From NCBI GenBank assembly GCA_008729055.1, contig SDUX01000004.1, forward strand, positions 1,674,001-1,738,000: a DNA stretch of 64,000 nucleotides, written 5' to 3'. Positions within the stretch are counted from its first letter, which is position 1. Each line of letters begins with the position of its first letter. The DNA is from Pyropia haitanensis. Taxonomy: Eukaryota > Rhodophyta > Bangiophyceae > Bangiales > Bangiaceae. A model generated the notes under the pieces. It was not told where the DNA came from. It ran no database searches and saw nothing but the letters and a program-made list of their open reading frames with translations. The position numbers and the translations under genes are program-made. Below are positions 45,205-56,800 of the stretch, one piece after another.

Positions 45205-45406
45205 TCACGCCGCTGGGCGTTCGTCCCATCGGCTGCGCCGGCTGCTGCGCGACCGCGGTGGTGGTGCGGCGGCGCCCGCGTCCACGCCCGCGCCCGCACC
45301 CACGCCCACGCCCGCGGGGGCCCCCCGGGGGGCGGGCCCACCCCGCGGGGCGGCACCCCCAGCCGCGGCCACGCCCGGCCGCGGCGCCTCCGCGGCGGCG
45401 GCGGCC

Positions 45407-45438
<32 letters not shown>

Positions 45439-46236
45439 GCGGCGGTCGGCACGCGCGGCACGCACCGCCGCGCGCTGCTCCTTGCGCCGCCGCTTTTCCT
45501 CCCGCCGGTGGCTCTCGGCCGCCGCCGCCGCAGCCGCCGCTGCCGCGTCGGCCGCTCGTGCCGGGCCCCCAGACGGTTGGCCCGCCGCGGCAGGCGCAGC
45601 GCCGCCGCTTCCCCTTCCCGCGCCGCAACGACCACCGGCGGCGGCGCCCCCCAGCGCGGGCGCCCCCACCCCCGCGGCGGCCGCCGCGGCCGCCTCCTCC
45701 CGCGCCCGCTCCGCGGCCACCACCCCCGCCGCCGCCGCGTCGGCCGGCGTCTCCCCGCGCAGGGCGGCGGCGACCATAGCCGCCTCGGCCGCCCGGACGG
45801 CCACCATCTCGGCCGCCGCCGCGTCACGGCCGGCCGCGGCCGCGGCGGCCGCCGCCGCCGCCGCCGGTGCGGCCCGCACCGGCGCCTTGGCAGACGCCGC
45901 CGTCGCCGCGGCGGCAGCTGCCCCCGCAAAGACACCCCCCCCGCCCCCCCCGCCGCCCGCGATGGTCGCGTGCCCTCCCTCTCCCCCCCCCTCTCCCTGC
46001 CCTGCGGGCCCGCCCGCCGCCGCGGCGGCCGCCCCCCCCGGTGCCTGCGGCGCGCGGGTGTACCAGCTCGGGTCCGCGTCTGGGGCGTCGCCCCGCCGGC
46101 GTGGCGGCGCCTTTAACGACGCGCCCAGGTAGTGGGAGCGGTCCGCCGCGTCGGCGGCGGCGACGGTGGACCACGAGAACTGGTCCCGGCCGCCGCGGCT
46201 GCCCGACCGCCGGGCGGTGGTGCTGACCAGGTCCAT
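45205..46236 (-). CDS. MMTAG2: MMTAG2 (C1orf35)-like nuclear protein
   Basis: Intact ORF of 343 residues, ATG 46236 (GCCATGG context), TGA at 45205. The N-terminus has RGGRDQFSWSTV, then HYLGASLKAPPRRRG and DPSWYTRAPQ, the conserved block of the multiple-myeloma tumour-associated protein 2 family (Kinase phosphorylation domain in Pfam naming). The downstream helix EMVAVRAAEAAMVAAALRGE corresponds to the KxxEEEAMxxALG motif, with acidic residues largely replaced by Ala. A basic stretch HRREEKRRRKEQRAAVRAAR and a C-terminal RSRSSRRSRWDE tail fit a nuclear, splicing-associated protein. The molecular function of the family is not established. Ala tracts from GCC repeats expand the middle. Confidence 0.85.
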
Positions 46237-46616
46237 GGCGCGCCCGCCGCCCCGACACCAACACAATGAGGAAGAAAAGGGAGGGGAAAACAGAGGGAGA
46301 AGAGGAAAAGGAGGTTGAAGAGGGGGGCTGTGAGAGGCAAACGATAACGCCGGAGCGCGGGCGAGAACAGGTAAGGAAGCAACGGGAGGGGGGATGACGG
46401 AGAGGACGCGGGCGGGAGAGGCCAGCGTGAAGCCCCACGTGGCCAGGCCGCACGGGCGCGACCAGGTACTTGTAAGGAACCACACGGGGAGGTTCAATAA
46501 ATGGAGCGGAATGCTTTGGTACCATGGGGCTCAAGCGCGCTCAACACAGAGCTGTACGTTTGGTTTTGTCGTTGCGTCGTCCACGTGGCTTTCCGTCTCG
46601 CATTGGGCTTCCAAGC
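46237..46616. promoter_or_regulatory. Divergent promoter region between MMTAG2 and the PPR-like gene
   Basis: These 380 bp separate two outward-pointing genes. It contains CAATAAATGG near 46495 and a perfect local donor-like GTACGTTT at 46554, which could start a 5' intron of the PPR gene, with candidate acceptors ending CAG at about 46645 and 46722. Confidence 0.45.
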
Positions 46617-47408
46617 ATGCTCCTCTTCGGCACCTCCACCAGCGAGCGCCTCCCCCGCTACCTTCCTCGACGGACAACGGCACGACGCCGTCCACGCCTT
46701 TCCCCGCCAGCCGTCACCTGCAGTTGCCTCCCCCTTTCCCCCCCCCCCCCAATGCGACGACGACGCTCCCTCCCCCCCCCCGCGGCCGCCGCGACGTTTG
46801 TCACGCCGCCCGCCGGCGTCGGCGGCGCCGTCGGCGGCGCCCCCACCCGGCGCCCCCCCCCCCCCCCACCGCCCCTCGCCGCCGCCCGGTGCACGCAGCA
46901 CGCCCGGCGGCAGCGGCGCCCCCCCCGCCGGCCGGCCGGCCGCCAGCCGGGGACCCGCCGCCGCGGCGGCGGCGCGCGCCGGGGCGGGCGTCCCCCCCCC
47001 TCGCAGCGGGGGGCACCCCCCCCCCGGGGTGTCCCCCCCACCCCCCGCCCCGCCATCGTCAGCGGCGGCGCCACCCCCCCCCCCCAGCATGGCGGGTCTG
47101 GCCGCCGCGCCGGCGCCCGCGCGCCTCCCGCTGCCACCCCGCCCGCCGCTCCCATTGCCGCCGCCGTGGACGCGGTGGCGGCCGCCCTCCGCGCCGCCCC
47201 GCGGGGCACCCGCTACGTGCCACCCCCGCGGGTCGCCGGCGGCCGCCACCGCCGGCCGCCGCCGTCGGCCGCCGCCGTTGCCGCGACGGTACGCCGCCTC
47301 GCGGTGGTGGCGCCCCGTGCCAGCAGCAGTGACCGCAGTGGCGCCGGCAGCGGCAGCAGGGGCGGTGGTGGCGACGGCGGCGGCGGCGGCGGCGGCGACG
47401 GCGGCGAC

Positions 47409-47443
<35 letters not shown>

Positions 47444-48114
47444 TGCCGACCGCCGCCCGTCGCGACCGCCGCCGCCGTCGGTGGGGCCGGCGGCGGTCGC
47501 CGAGGCGGTGACGGCCGCGCTCGCCGCCGCCGCCGCCGACGCGGCGGCGGCGGCGGGCGGCCCGCCCGGCGGCGCGCCGCCGTTGGTGGCGGCCGCCGCC
47601 GTTGACGCGGCGGCCGCGCTGTACGCCGCGCAGGTGGCGGACCGGGACGGCGGTGGGGGTGGGGGCGGCGGTGGGGGCGGCCGCGGCGGCGGCGGCGGCG
47701 GGCGGCTGCCGCCGCCGTCGGCGGCACAGGCCGGCGCGCTCCTCGGCGCGCTCGTCACGGTCGGGCGGCTGCGGGCGGCGGCGGCGCTGGCGGCGGCGCT
47801 CCCGCCCGGCGGCCACCCGGCGCGGGCGGCGTTTGTGGTTGCCGCCGCCGCCGCCTCTGCCGCGTCCGCGGGGCGGGGGCGCGGCGCCGCCGACGGGCGG
47901 CTGCCGCCGGGGCTCGCCGCCGACGCGGCGGTCGCGGCGGTCGCGGCGGCGGCCGCCACGGCGGCCGCCCCCCAGCGAGCGGCCGTGCCGCCGCGGCCGC
48001 TGCCGCCGCGCGTCGCCGCCGCGCTCGTCGAGCTCCTCTGCCGCGCCCGCCGGCCCGGCGACGCGGAGGTTGCGCTCGGCGTGCGCGCCGCTGGCGGGGC
48101 GTCTGCCGACGGCG

Positions 48115-48151
<37 letters not shown>

Positions 48152-49108
48152 GGGGGAGGTGTGGGCGGCGTATGGCAGCTACGGCCGCCGCCCGTGGACG
48201 CCCACGTCGGAGCGGCCGGCGGCGGTAGACGGGGAGGCGGCGGCGGGGCGCCCGCCCCGGCCGCCCGTCGCGGCGGGCGTCGCGGCCGCCGCGGCCGCCG
48301 ACGCGCCGTCGCGGGTGGCGGTGGTGGTGTGCTGGGCGGCGCTCAACGAGCTGCGCGCCGCCGTGGCCGCCGCCAACCGCGCCGCCGCGGATGGGGTGCC
48401 GCTGCCGCCGTCGGCCGTCGCGGCGGTCATTGACGCGGCGGGGCGGTGCCGCGCGCCGGCCGTCGCGCTCGGCGTCCTCGACACGTTTGTCGGCATGCCG
48501 CCGCCGCCGCCGCCGCCGTCGTTGCCACCGCCGCCGTCGGCGGGGTCACCCCCTCCCCGACCGGCGGCGGCGGCGGCGCCGGGGCGCCCCCCCCCCGGCT
48601 CCACGGCCGCGCGGCGGTCCCCCCCCTCGAGTCTGCCCTCGCCGCCGTCGCGGCCGTCGGCGACGTGGACGCCGCCTTCCGCCTCCGCCGGGACCCGCGG
48701 TGGCCCCCCCCACCGCCGCGCGGCCCAGCCCCCGCGCGTACGCGTCGCTCATCACCGCGTGCGGCGTCGGCGGCCAGCCGCGGCGGGCGGTGATTGTGTA
48801 CCGCGCGATGGTCGCCGCCCACGGGCGGGCGCACGATGACGGGCGGGCGGTGGCGGCGCTGGGGGGGCCGTCCTCGCCGCGGGCCGCCGCGGGTGGGGGG
48901 CGGGGGGGGGGGACCCGCGCGGGCGGGACCGGGCGGTGGTGGTGCTCGGGTGGCTGGAGGACGTGCTGCGGGGGGGGGGGGGGGGGTCGCCCGCCCGGGG
49001 GGGGGGGGGGGGGGGGGGGTGCCCCTGCTGGCGGTGCGCGAAAAGGTGGTGGACCTGCGGCGGCTGCTCGGCATGCCCCACGACGCGAGTGTGGTGCCCC
49101 GCGTGTGA
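46617..49108 (+). CDS. PPR-like (pentatricopeptide) organelle RNA-binding protein, frame-broken
   Basis: The clearest repeat, YASLITACGVGGQPRRAVIV followed by YRAMVAAHGRAHD (about 48740-48840), has the PPR pattern. Weaker helix pairs precede it: AGALLGALVTVGRLRAAAAL (47730), AALVELLCRARRPGDAEVAL (48018), CWAALNELRAAVAAANRAAA (48331) and AVIDAAGRCRAPAVALGVLD (48424), then LAAVAAVGDVDAAFRLRRD (48638). PPR proteins bind organelle RNA. The start may be ATG 46617, MLLFGTSTSERLPRYLPRR, an Arg/Ser-rich stretch without acids before the first E that would suit a mitochondrial or plastid presequence, or ATG 46752. The frame changes at C- and G-runs (48588-48596 and around 48900-49020). The last frame ends VREKVVDLRRLLGMPHDASV and stops at 49108. 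Ala replaces many usual PPR residues, so repeat number is uncertain. Confidence 0.55.
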
Positions 49109-49342
49109 GCCGCGGTCGTGGCCGCAGGGGGGGGGACGCGACGCCCGCGCCCCGGCGCCGCCGCGGCGGCCGTGGCCGAGCCGCCCCGCCCGGTGCGTCG
49201 CCCGCGTTTTTTCTTGCCGCCCCCCACCCGCCCCACAGGGCGCGCCTGCCTGCAAACGGCCGTCCCCTCGGCCGTCCCCACCCCTCCTTCCCCACCCACC
49301 GCCGCCGCGCCACGCCGTGTCACCCCCCCCCTCGCCCTTCCC

Positions 49343-50253
49343 TCACCCCCCCAGCCGCAGCTCGACCATCCCCCGCACCCGCCCCGACCGCCCATCCACC
49401 GTCGCCGCCGCGGCGGCGAGCACCCGCGTCGGCACCCAGCACGGCCCCGTCTCGGGCCACACGTCGAGCAGCAGCAGCCGGTCCGACGCGGGCTCCCAGC
49501 CGCCCAGCGGTGCGAGGTGGCCGCCCAGGTGGTCCCCCTGCCCGGCGGCGCGCATGCAGTAGTTGACAACCACCGCCGCCGCGTCGCACGCGGCGGTGCG
49601 GAGGGTGGCGGGCCAGTCGGCCCACCCGCCGGCGTCGCCGTCACCGCCGTCACCCCCTGGCACTTGGGCGGGCGTGACGGTGACGTAGAGGGGGGCGGGG
49701 AAGGGCCACGAGTCCCCGGGGGGGGGGCGCGCGGCGGCGGGGGGGGGCGCGCCCGCGGCGCGCGCCGCGCCGCCGCCCGTCGCGGCGGCGACGGCGGTGA
49801 GGAGCGCGCCCAGCTGCGCGAGCGTCATGCCCGCCGCGTCGACGGCGGCGGCGGTCAGGCCGGCCGACGTGGCCGCCGCGGCGGCCACCGCCGCCGCCGT
49901 CGGCCGCGGCGGCACGCCGCCGCCCCGCGCGTCCCCGCCGCCGCCGCCGCCACCGCCGTCGCTGCCACCGCCGCCACCACCGCCGCCGCCACCACCACCG
50001 CCGCCACCGGCGGGGTGCGCGTCCCCCCCCCCCCCCCAAACCAGGCGTCCTCGGAAAACGCGGCCGCACCCGCCAGCGCGTTGAGCACCACCGCCGCGGA
50101 GCGTGGCCCGCAGCGCCGCCGCCCCGCCTGCGGCGCCCAGTGTGGCGCGACCGCCGCGTACGCGCAGGTGCCCGCGGCGGTGGCGGCGGCGAGGAGGGCG
50201 TCGCCCGCGGGGGACGCCAGGGGGATGAGCGTGCCGTCGGTGTAGCCCGACAT
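49343..50253 (-). CDS. PCS: Phytochelatin synthase family protein, one frameshift
   Basis: Phytochelatin synthase is a papain-fold gamma-glutamylcysteine dipeptidyl transpeptidase that makes metal-binding peptides from glutathione. The ATG at 50253 opens MSGYTDGTLIPLASPAGDAL, then PQAGRRRCGPRSAAVVLNAL, which matches the Q-CG-S-VLNAL active-site block with the nucleophile at Cys48. The second part has TSAGLTAAAVDAAGMTLAQL, VVVNYCMRAAGQGDHLGGHL with APLGGWE (catalytic His) and LLLLDVWPETGPCWVPTRVL (catalytic Asp), then TVDGRSGRVRGMVELRLGG at the end. The halves are in different frames, and the jump coincides with a 15-base G run on the coding strand (plus 50023-50037) followed by a Gly tract. 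Only the catalytic half is present, about 300 residues. The Cys-rich C-terminal domain of plant enzymes is absent, as in short prokaryotic and algal forms. Confidence 0.8.
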
Positions 50254-51263
50254 GGTTGGGGGGTGGGGGGGGTGGGGAGGAAGGGGGGGGGAAGGCAGGG
50301 GAGGTGGGGGGGGGGGGAAAAGGGAGGTGGGAGGTGGGAGGGGGGGGAAGGGAAAGGGGAGGTGGGGGGGGGGGGGAAGGGAAAGGGGAGGTGGGGGGGG
50401 GGGAAGAGGAGGTGGGGGGGGGGGGGGAAGGGAAAGGGCGTGGGGGGGGTGGAGCCAGACTGCCAGCGGTGGGGGCGCGGCGGGGCCGACTGTCGAGGGA
50501 GGAGGATCACAGCCCGCTTTTTCGAGTGTCGGGCGGACCACCCCGCGGCGCGCGCCCGTGGTGGTCGGCGCAGACGGGCAGGGCGGGCGCGCCGCGCCGG
50601 GCGGCGGGCCGCGCTGCGCCGTTGTGGAGGCCCCGTTTGCCCGCGGCGGTGTGCCTTGACGGCGGGGTGGGGGTGGCGGTGGCGGGGGAATACGACGCCC
50701 CCGGGGGGGATGGGGGCACCGGCCCGCGGGGCCGGGGTTCCCCCGCGCCTCCGTCTTGGTTGTTTGCTAGCAGCCCCGCTGCACGCACTGCTCAGCCCCA
50801 CCGTCCGCTCCGCGTGCAGGGCTGGGCTGCCTGTGCAGCATGCTGTGTGGGCGGCTGGGCTGAGCGAGGCTCGCCATCGGCTGCGCCAGTGGGGTGGGGG
50901 GAGGGAGGGGGGGGGCGCCGCGGCGGACTGGGTCGGCCCCTATTCAGCGGCGCACGGCCGGGAGCGGCGGCGACGGGCGCCTCTGGCGGCGGCCGCCGGC
51001 AGGCTCGGCGCCGTGCTGTCTGAGAGGAGGAAACGGGCGTCGCGTCCACTGCCAGGGGCCGCCGGTGGTGGCGGCTGCCGAGCGGGCGGCGCGCGGGGAG
51101 GAGGGGCAGCAACGCCGTGATGCACGCAGCGTACCAGCGCCCAACTCGGCTGCCGCCTCCCTTCCATATGCACGCGGCGGGCCAGCGCCCGACGCCCCCC
51201 ACCGCCTCGTCTCCCGTTACACACGCACACACACACCCGGGAGCCCCCCGCTTGGCGACCCCC
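50254..51263. other. Intergenic region between phytochelatin synthase and AMT1
   Basis: Positions 50260-50450 are G/A-rich tandem simple sequence (GGGGAAGGGAAAGGGGAGGT-type units). The rest is GC-rich without a domain in any frame. It contains the phytochelatin synthase promoter and the AMT1 3' UTR. Confidence 0.5.
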
Positions 51264-54200
51264 TCACCACGTCAGCTCGGTGTCCGGCTTGAGCACCGAC
51301 ACCATCGAGCGGGCGCCCTCGCTGCTCCGCCGCGGCAATTCCGTCAACGACCGCCGGCGCGGCGGCGACGCGCCGCCTTCCCGCTGAAAGATGTCGTCCG
51401 ACCGGGACACGCGGAAGCCCGGCCGCCCCCGCTCGACCGCGTCCACCGACGGCAGCCGCCCGTCGGGGAAGGACGTCGACATGCCGCCGCCCGCCAGCTG
51501 CGTTCTTTGGGAGGGAGTCGCGGCGAACCGGGGGCTCTGCGTCGCCGTGCCGGCGGCCGCGGCGGGCCCCGGCGGCTTGGCCGCCCGCACGACCGCGTCG
51601 ATGGTGCCGGCGTCAAACGAGCCGAGGCCGTGCGCCGCGGCCAGCGTGGACGGCGTCGCGGGCGGCGGCTCGGACTCGCCCACGGTGATGGTGTCCCACG
51701 GCCGCAGGTCCTCGGGGTAGGCCGCGCCGCCGTGGCAAAAGCCGTCCATGCCCGCCTCCTCCTGCTCCGTCGACACGCGCAAGATGCCAAACACACGGAG
51801 GAGGAGAAACAAGGGGGTGATCGTCACGGTCACCACTCCACAAATGACCGCAATCCCAATGAGCTGGCAGACGAGCAGCTTGCCGCCGCCACCATAGGCG
51901 AGGCCGTAGTGGGTGTAGTTGAAGCCCGCGATCGCTTGCAGCCGTTCGGTGCTGAAAAAGCCAACGGACAGGGTGCCCCATATGCCGCAGCCCAGGTGCA
52001 CCCCTGTTCCATCCACGGGGTCGTCAATATGCAAGTACGTCAGCATTCGGGAGATGCCGGCGTACACCAGGGCACCGGTTGCCCCAACCAAAAGCGACGC
52101 GTAGGGCTCGAACGTGGCGCAGCCTGCCGTGATGGATACCAGACCTCTGATGAGAGGGAGCAATCGATCAAGGGGTGGCAAGGGGACGCGGCTGCTGCCA
52201 AAAATAGGAGCAAGTGGACCGACGTCAGTGCCAGAAACACAAACATCCAGTCCATGGAGCAGAGGTGCCGCGCTTCATGGCAGAGAGCTTGACGGCACTC
52301 CATAGCAAGAACCATACAAAGACGACGACGCAGGAAATGAACGTACCCGAGGAGACAGTTGACGATGAAGCACACATTGAATACCTTGGTCAGGGTCTTG
52401 GAAAGGACCAAGCCCGAGAGCGCACCGCCGGCTCCTCCCAGCGTCGTAGACACCAGGATTTGCTTGACGGTGAGCGTGGGCGAGACCAACACGGACTCGC
52501 CTGACGAAAGGACGGCGATGGTGCCGCCAAAGAGCTCGTGCGCAACTGGTGTCGACACGCTGAGCGTGGCGCCCGCGTTCTGCGGCAGTGAAACCGTAGA
52601 GGATCCCAAAGCACAAGCGGGACGACCATCGGTTCAGCCACACAGCAGGCAACTCATCCAACCATGGACAAAGGGGAGAGTGTCAGTGGCACATCCAGCA
52701 AGGCGTCCCACGACGGTGGCTGGCAGTCCGCAGCAGCATCAGTCTGAACAGTCCAAACTGGGACCAAAACGCAGAGGAAGCAGATACTGCCGAACGTACA
52801 AACCCAAACCAGCCCGTCCACAGCAGGAAACTGTCCGCCAGGAAAACCACAGAGAGAAGACAACCAGTCGGCTGGCATTGTCGATCCTGTCGTCAGCACA
52901 CTGTGTCCATCACCATTGAGCACTAGCCAGCACTTTCGCATGCACCCGACTTCAAAGCGCCCGTCATCGTCGCCCATGACAAGCGCGGCCAGTCGCGTAA
53001 AGGCCACCCCGACCGACATGCGCACCACCCGCGCAATACGTACCACCCGAACACAACCAGCGCCACGTTGTGAGCGGGAAAAGACGTTTCGACGCCGTTG
53101 ACAAAGCGCCTCGCTCTTGGGCCGACGATTACCGCGCCCCAAAGGCCGCAGAGGCCGCCCACCACGTGCACTATCGAGCTACCGGCAAGGTCGATCATGC
53201 CGCTGCCCAGCAGCGGGCTCACGTTTTTGGTGGAGAGCCAGCCTTTGGAGTCCCACACCTGCTCAGTAATGGAGCGCAAACACAGGACAAACACATGGAA
53301 CAGCCGAGGAGCGCTCACGGAAGGCAGTGGTGACACCCACGAGGGTCTCCTTGAGTTAGCAGTGGGCCTCCCGCACAACTCACGTGCTGAGACAGCGCAC
53401 CCAGCGGGGAACTGTTCAAGTCCTGCCGGAGGGGCGGCCCAACAGTGTCACCGAGACGGGAGGAAATGCATACGGTCAGGTCGAGAGGAAACGTACGGCA
53501 TGGGCCAAGACTGGGTACAAGAACCCCGTGATGCCAAAGGAGTAGAGCAAGTACGCGTAGACAGTAGCGCGCTCGGCAATGGCACCGCTCACGATGGTGC
53601 TCGCCGCGGCCGAAACGGCCCATTGGAAGAAGAAGCTCCGTGATGTCGCGACGTCCTGGTTGGACAGTGCAAACTCCGAGTAGCCAAGAATGCTGTTGCC
53701 ACTTTCCCCAAACGCCAACGCATACCTACGGCACGTGGCATCGTGGTGTAGGGACAGGACAACCACGCCCACAGCCAGAAAGACGACATCTGGCGACAAG
53801 TTCTGCAAGTTAGCAACAGCAGACCCTCGCGGAAAGCCGCGCGCCAAGGTGCGCTCCTCGTCGTCAAAGAGCTCGAGGGGAACCGCAATAAACCAGACCA
53901 GAGATGGTGGTCTGGCACACAAGACGGTCCTTGAGCAAGAAGCAACGTACCCAAACAGGTAGAAGGCCAGTGCGCCAGAACAGCAGTCGATCAGGTTCTT
54001 GAAGAGCAGGCTCTGGACGTTCTTGGTGCGAACCGACCTGCGTGCCATCAATGGCAGACCGCACCACCAGCCAAGATGCATCCGCAGTGTCTGGCAACGA
54101 GCGTCACAAGTTAGCGCCACACCGCTCCACGCACGGCTGACCGGGCCAGCCCCCACCAAGAGCCGCGCACTCACCCAGACCATCGCAGGCACCCTATGCC

Positions 54201-54665
54201 ACCACGCTCCCTCGCGACACTCCACACTCCCCCATCCGGGCCCCTTCTCCACTTCCGCATCCATCTCCACGGCCGACGGGGTGGTGCCACCCCCCCCACG
54301 TACCCCGCCGTCAGCATCGCAAAGCCCGTCTGCATCAGAAAGACGAAGATGCCGCAAAGCGCCAAGAAGGACGCGTCCAGAGCATCCCCGTGACTCCGCA
54401 GCTGGTCGAGCATCGCCGCCTGCGCGTCCGCGTCAAAGGCTTGCCTCCCAACTGCTGCCACCAACGGGGGACCTTTGCCGGCCGCGGCGGCCGCTGTGGG
54501 TATGGCGGCCACGGGCATGGCGTCCGTGGGCAGCGCGGCTGTTGGTACGGCGGCGGTGGGCGAGGCGACGGCCACCGTAGCAGCGACAGCAGCGGCGGCC
54601 GCCATCCACACCACCGCCACGGCGGACGACGCCCGAGGCGTGGCCCGCGTCCAGCGCACCCGCAT
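51264..54665 (-). CDS. AMT1: AMT1-type ammonium transporter, seven exons
   Basis: Ammonium transporter of the plasma membrane. Exons on the minus strand: 54665-54304, 54037-53951, 53725-53497, 53258-53044, 52830-52800, 52579-52347 and 52146-51264, in total 679 residues. All six introns (about 200-266 bp) start GTACGT and end AG. Joined blocks match the family: QTGFAMLTAGSVRTKN, YLFGYALAFGESGNSILGY, FFFQWAVSAAASTIVSGAIA, GSSIVHVVGGLCGLWGAVI (first pore His), FLLWTGWFGFNAGATL, GGLVSITAGCATFEP, then GVHLGCGIWGTLSVGFF (second pore His) and GGGGKLLVCQLIGI. Exon 5 is only 31 nt. The N-terminus begins MRVRWTRATPRASSAVAVVW, a signal-like hydrophobic stretch ahead of the first membrane helix. The roughly 140-residue C-terminal tail after FGILRVSTEQEEAGMDGF is hydrophilic and probably regulatory. 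Confidence 0.95.
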
Positions 54666-56767
54666 TCTGCACCTGATGGAGACGCAGTGATGGGGATGGG
54701 ACGGCGGGGAGGGCAGCGGTTGCCAGCCGAGACTGGCTGCGCGCCACGACACCGCTGGTTGGGGCAGCCAGGACGGTGGCATCCGCGCGTCCCCGCTGCG
54801 CACAACGTGCGGCGGTCACCCCGGTCTCGTGCATGGTAGGGTGCGCCGCAGGTGTAGGGGCGGCGGGTTGGCTGCTGTGCGGGTGCCCCGGCGGCAGCCG
54901 CCCCTGCGGCAGCCGCCGCGGCTACCGCCACCGGCGCGCCCGGCAGGGCGCATTGTCCACCTCGAGAGAAGCCCGCCGCCGCCACCGCCTCTGCCGCCGC
55001 CTCATTCGACGGCCCGCGGCCGGGGGCCGCTGCGGCTGCCAAACCGCTGACACGTGCCGCCAGCAATCATCATGGTGGGACAGTGATTGTCGGTTGGGGT
55101 ACGAGGCGCGCCACGCGCGGCGGGGGGGGTGTGGGATGCCAGCCGGGGACGGGAAGCGAGGAGGTCGGAGACGGAGGGGGTTGGGAAGGGTTGAGGGAGG
55201 GGACGGAAAGGGGTGGAGTACAGCAGAGCCGCGAAGGCAAGGGTCGGAATTTTGCGCTTCACCCGCGCCGCCCCACAGCGCGCGAGCGGGGCCGACGCCA
55301 GGACGGCTGCGTACGATCTGGGGGGCCACTTGTTGCGCTACGAACTCTCCGCATCGCAATGCGGCGGGGGGTATTCATGTACGCACACTTGCGTTTCTCT
55401 TCCCCCTACCCCGCCGCGACGTTGTGCCCACCGCCTCGCGAAGGGCTGCAGGGCGCGCAGTTTTCTCCCCGTCGCGATGCCGACGACGCCCCGCACGCGG
55501 AGCTTGGCCTGTTTTCCGTCTCTGGCGGCAGGCCACTGACTGACACGGCTCGTGTCGGGTCGCCCACGCGCGCTATGCCGCGACTGGCGCGCGCGGCGCG
55601 TCGCGCCGGCCGCCCGTCCTTCGCTCGGTTGTATCAGTTGCGACTGCTAACATCCCCCCGCAGGAGGAGCCAACGGGTGGGCGCTGGGAAGCTGAGAGGA
55701 AGCAGGTTGCGCTGCGCACGACCCCGTCCCCGTGCTACCGCCGTTGGGCGGTCACGCCAACGCGAGACTTGGGAGGCACTGGTGTTTATGGTCCCCCGCG
55801 GCTCTGGCAGCCTTACCCCTTCCGTAGGGTTGTGCGAGTTGCAACGCGCACGGTCTGCCCGCGCGTTCGCTCGCCAGAACAAAAAGAGTACGGTGCCTAC
55901 GTGCTCACCGTATCGCTGAGGGGTGAGGGGCTTTTCTTCCAGGTGCGACGGCAGAGCGCGGCAACCCCTGTCGGGTAGTACAACAGAAGGGGCGGGACTG
56001 TTCCGGGCGGGCGGGCATGTCTTCCTGGGCGGAAGACGACACATCGCATCACCAAGGGGCAAGTCCTGGACGTCCCCTCTGAAAGGATCTATGAGGGGAA
56101 TAACCGGCGAGTTTGAACCCGTAGAGGCCGGTGCTCTGCGTTTTTACTTCGTACCTGCCTGGCAAGAGACAGACGCGGAGGTGCTACCTCGTCATCCGCT
56201 CGTTGCCCATGAGTAGTTGTGACGAACGTGTTGTCATTGTGTGGATAATGAGTCAATTCTAGGTGCCACGATGTCTGACCGGCTGTCGGCCGTCCGGCTT
56301 TCCGCATCAGTGGCTGGCGGAGCTGGTCTGGCTGGCGCGGTGGCCGGGAAACTTGCACGTGTGGTTACATACGGAGCGCGCCCACGAGACCGACCTCTCT
56401 CGCAAGCACACCCCTCCCGGTCGCACGGCAGCCACCCACGTGGCAGCGCCCGATGCTCCCTGACCGACAGCCCCGGCCGCCACGACCAGCAAACCGCCCA
56501 CCGCGGTCGCAGACGGCGCGCTCGCGCCAGGCGCCTGTGACCGCCCTGCGCAGCATCGATCGACCTTGGAGGCGGGCGCGGCCTCTCCCCGCGCATCGCG
56601 TAGCACAACCGCGGGGGGAGGTCTGCAGAGGACCCGCCCAGGCGCGGCCCCGACCAGTCGCCGCACTGCGCACCCCGCCTGGCCGCTGGGGCTACAGGGG
56701 GAGGAGACCCGCATCGGGGCGCTCGGCACACAGCGGTGCGGTGCCGCCTGGTGTGGGGGCGCCGGTG

Positions 56768-56800
<33 letters not shown>

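Noticed and set aside
52580..52637. AMT1 intron 5 seemed to lack an AG acceptor before a GSSTVSL reading
   Set aside because: The correct exon starts 27 bases later, after CTGCCGCAG, and reads NAGATLSV, the expected family text. The intron is an ordinary GT-AG intron.
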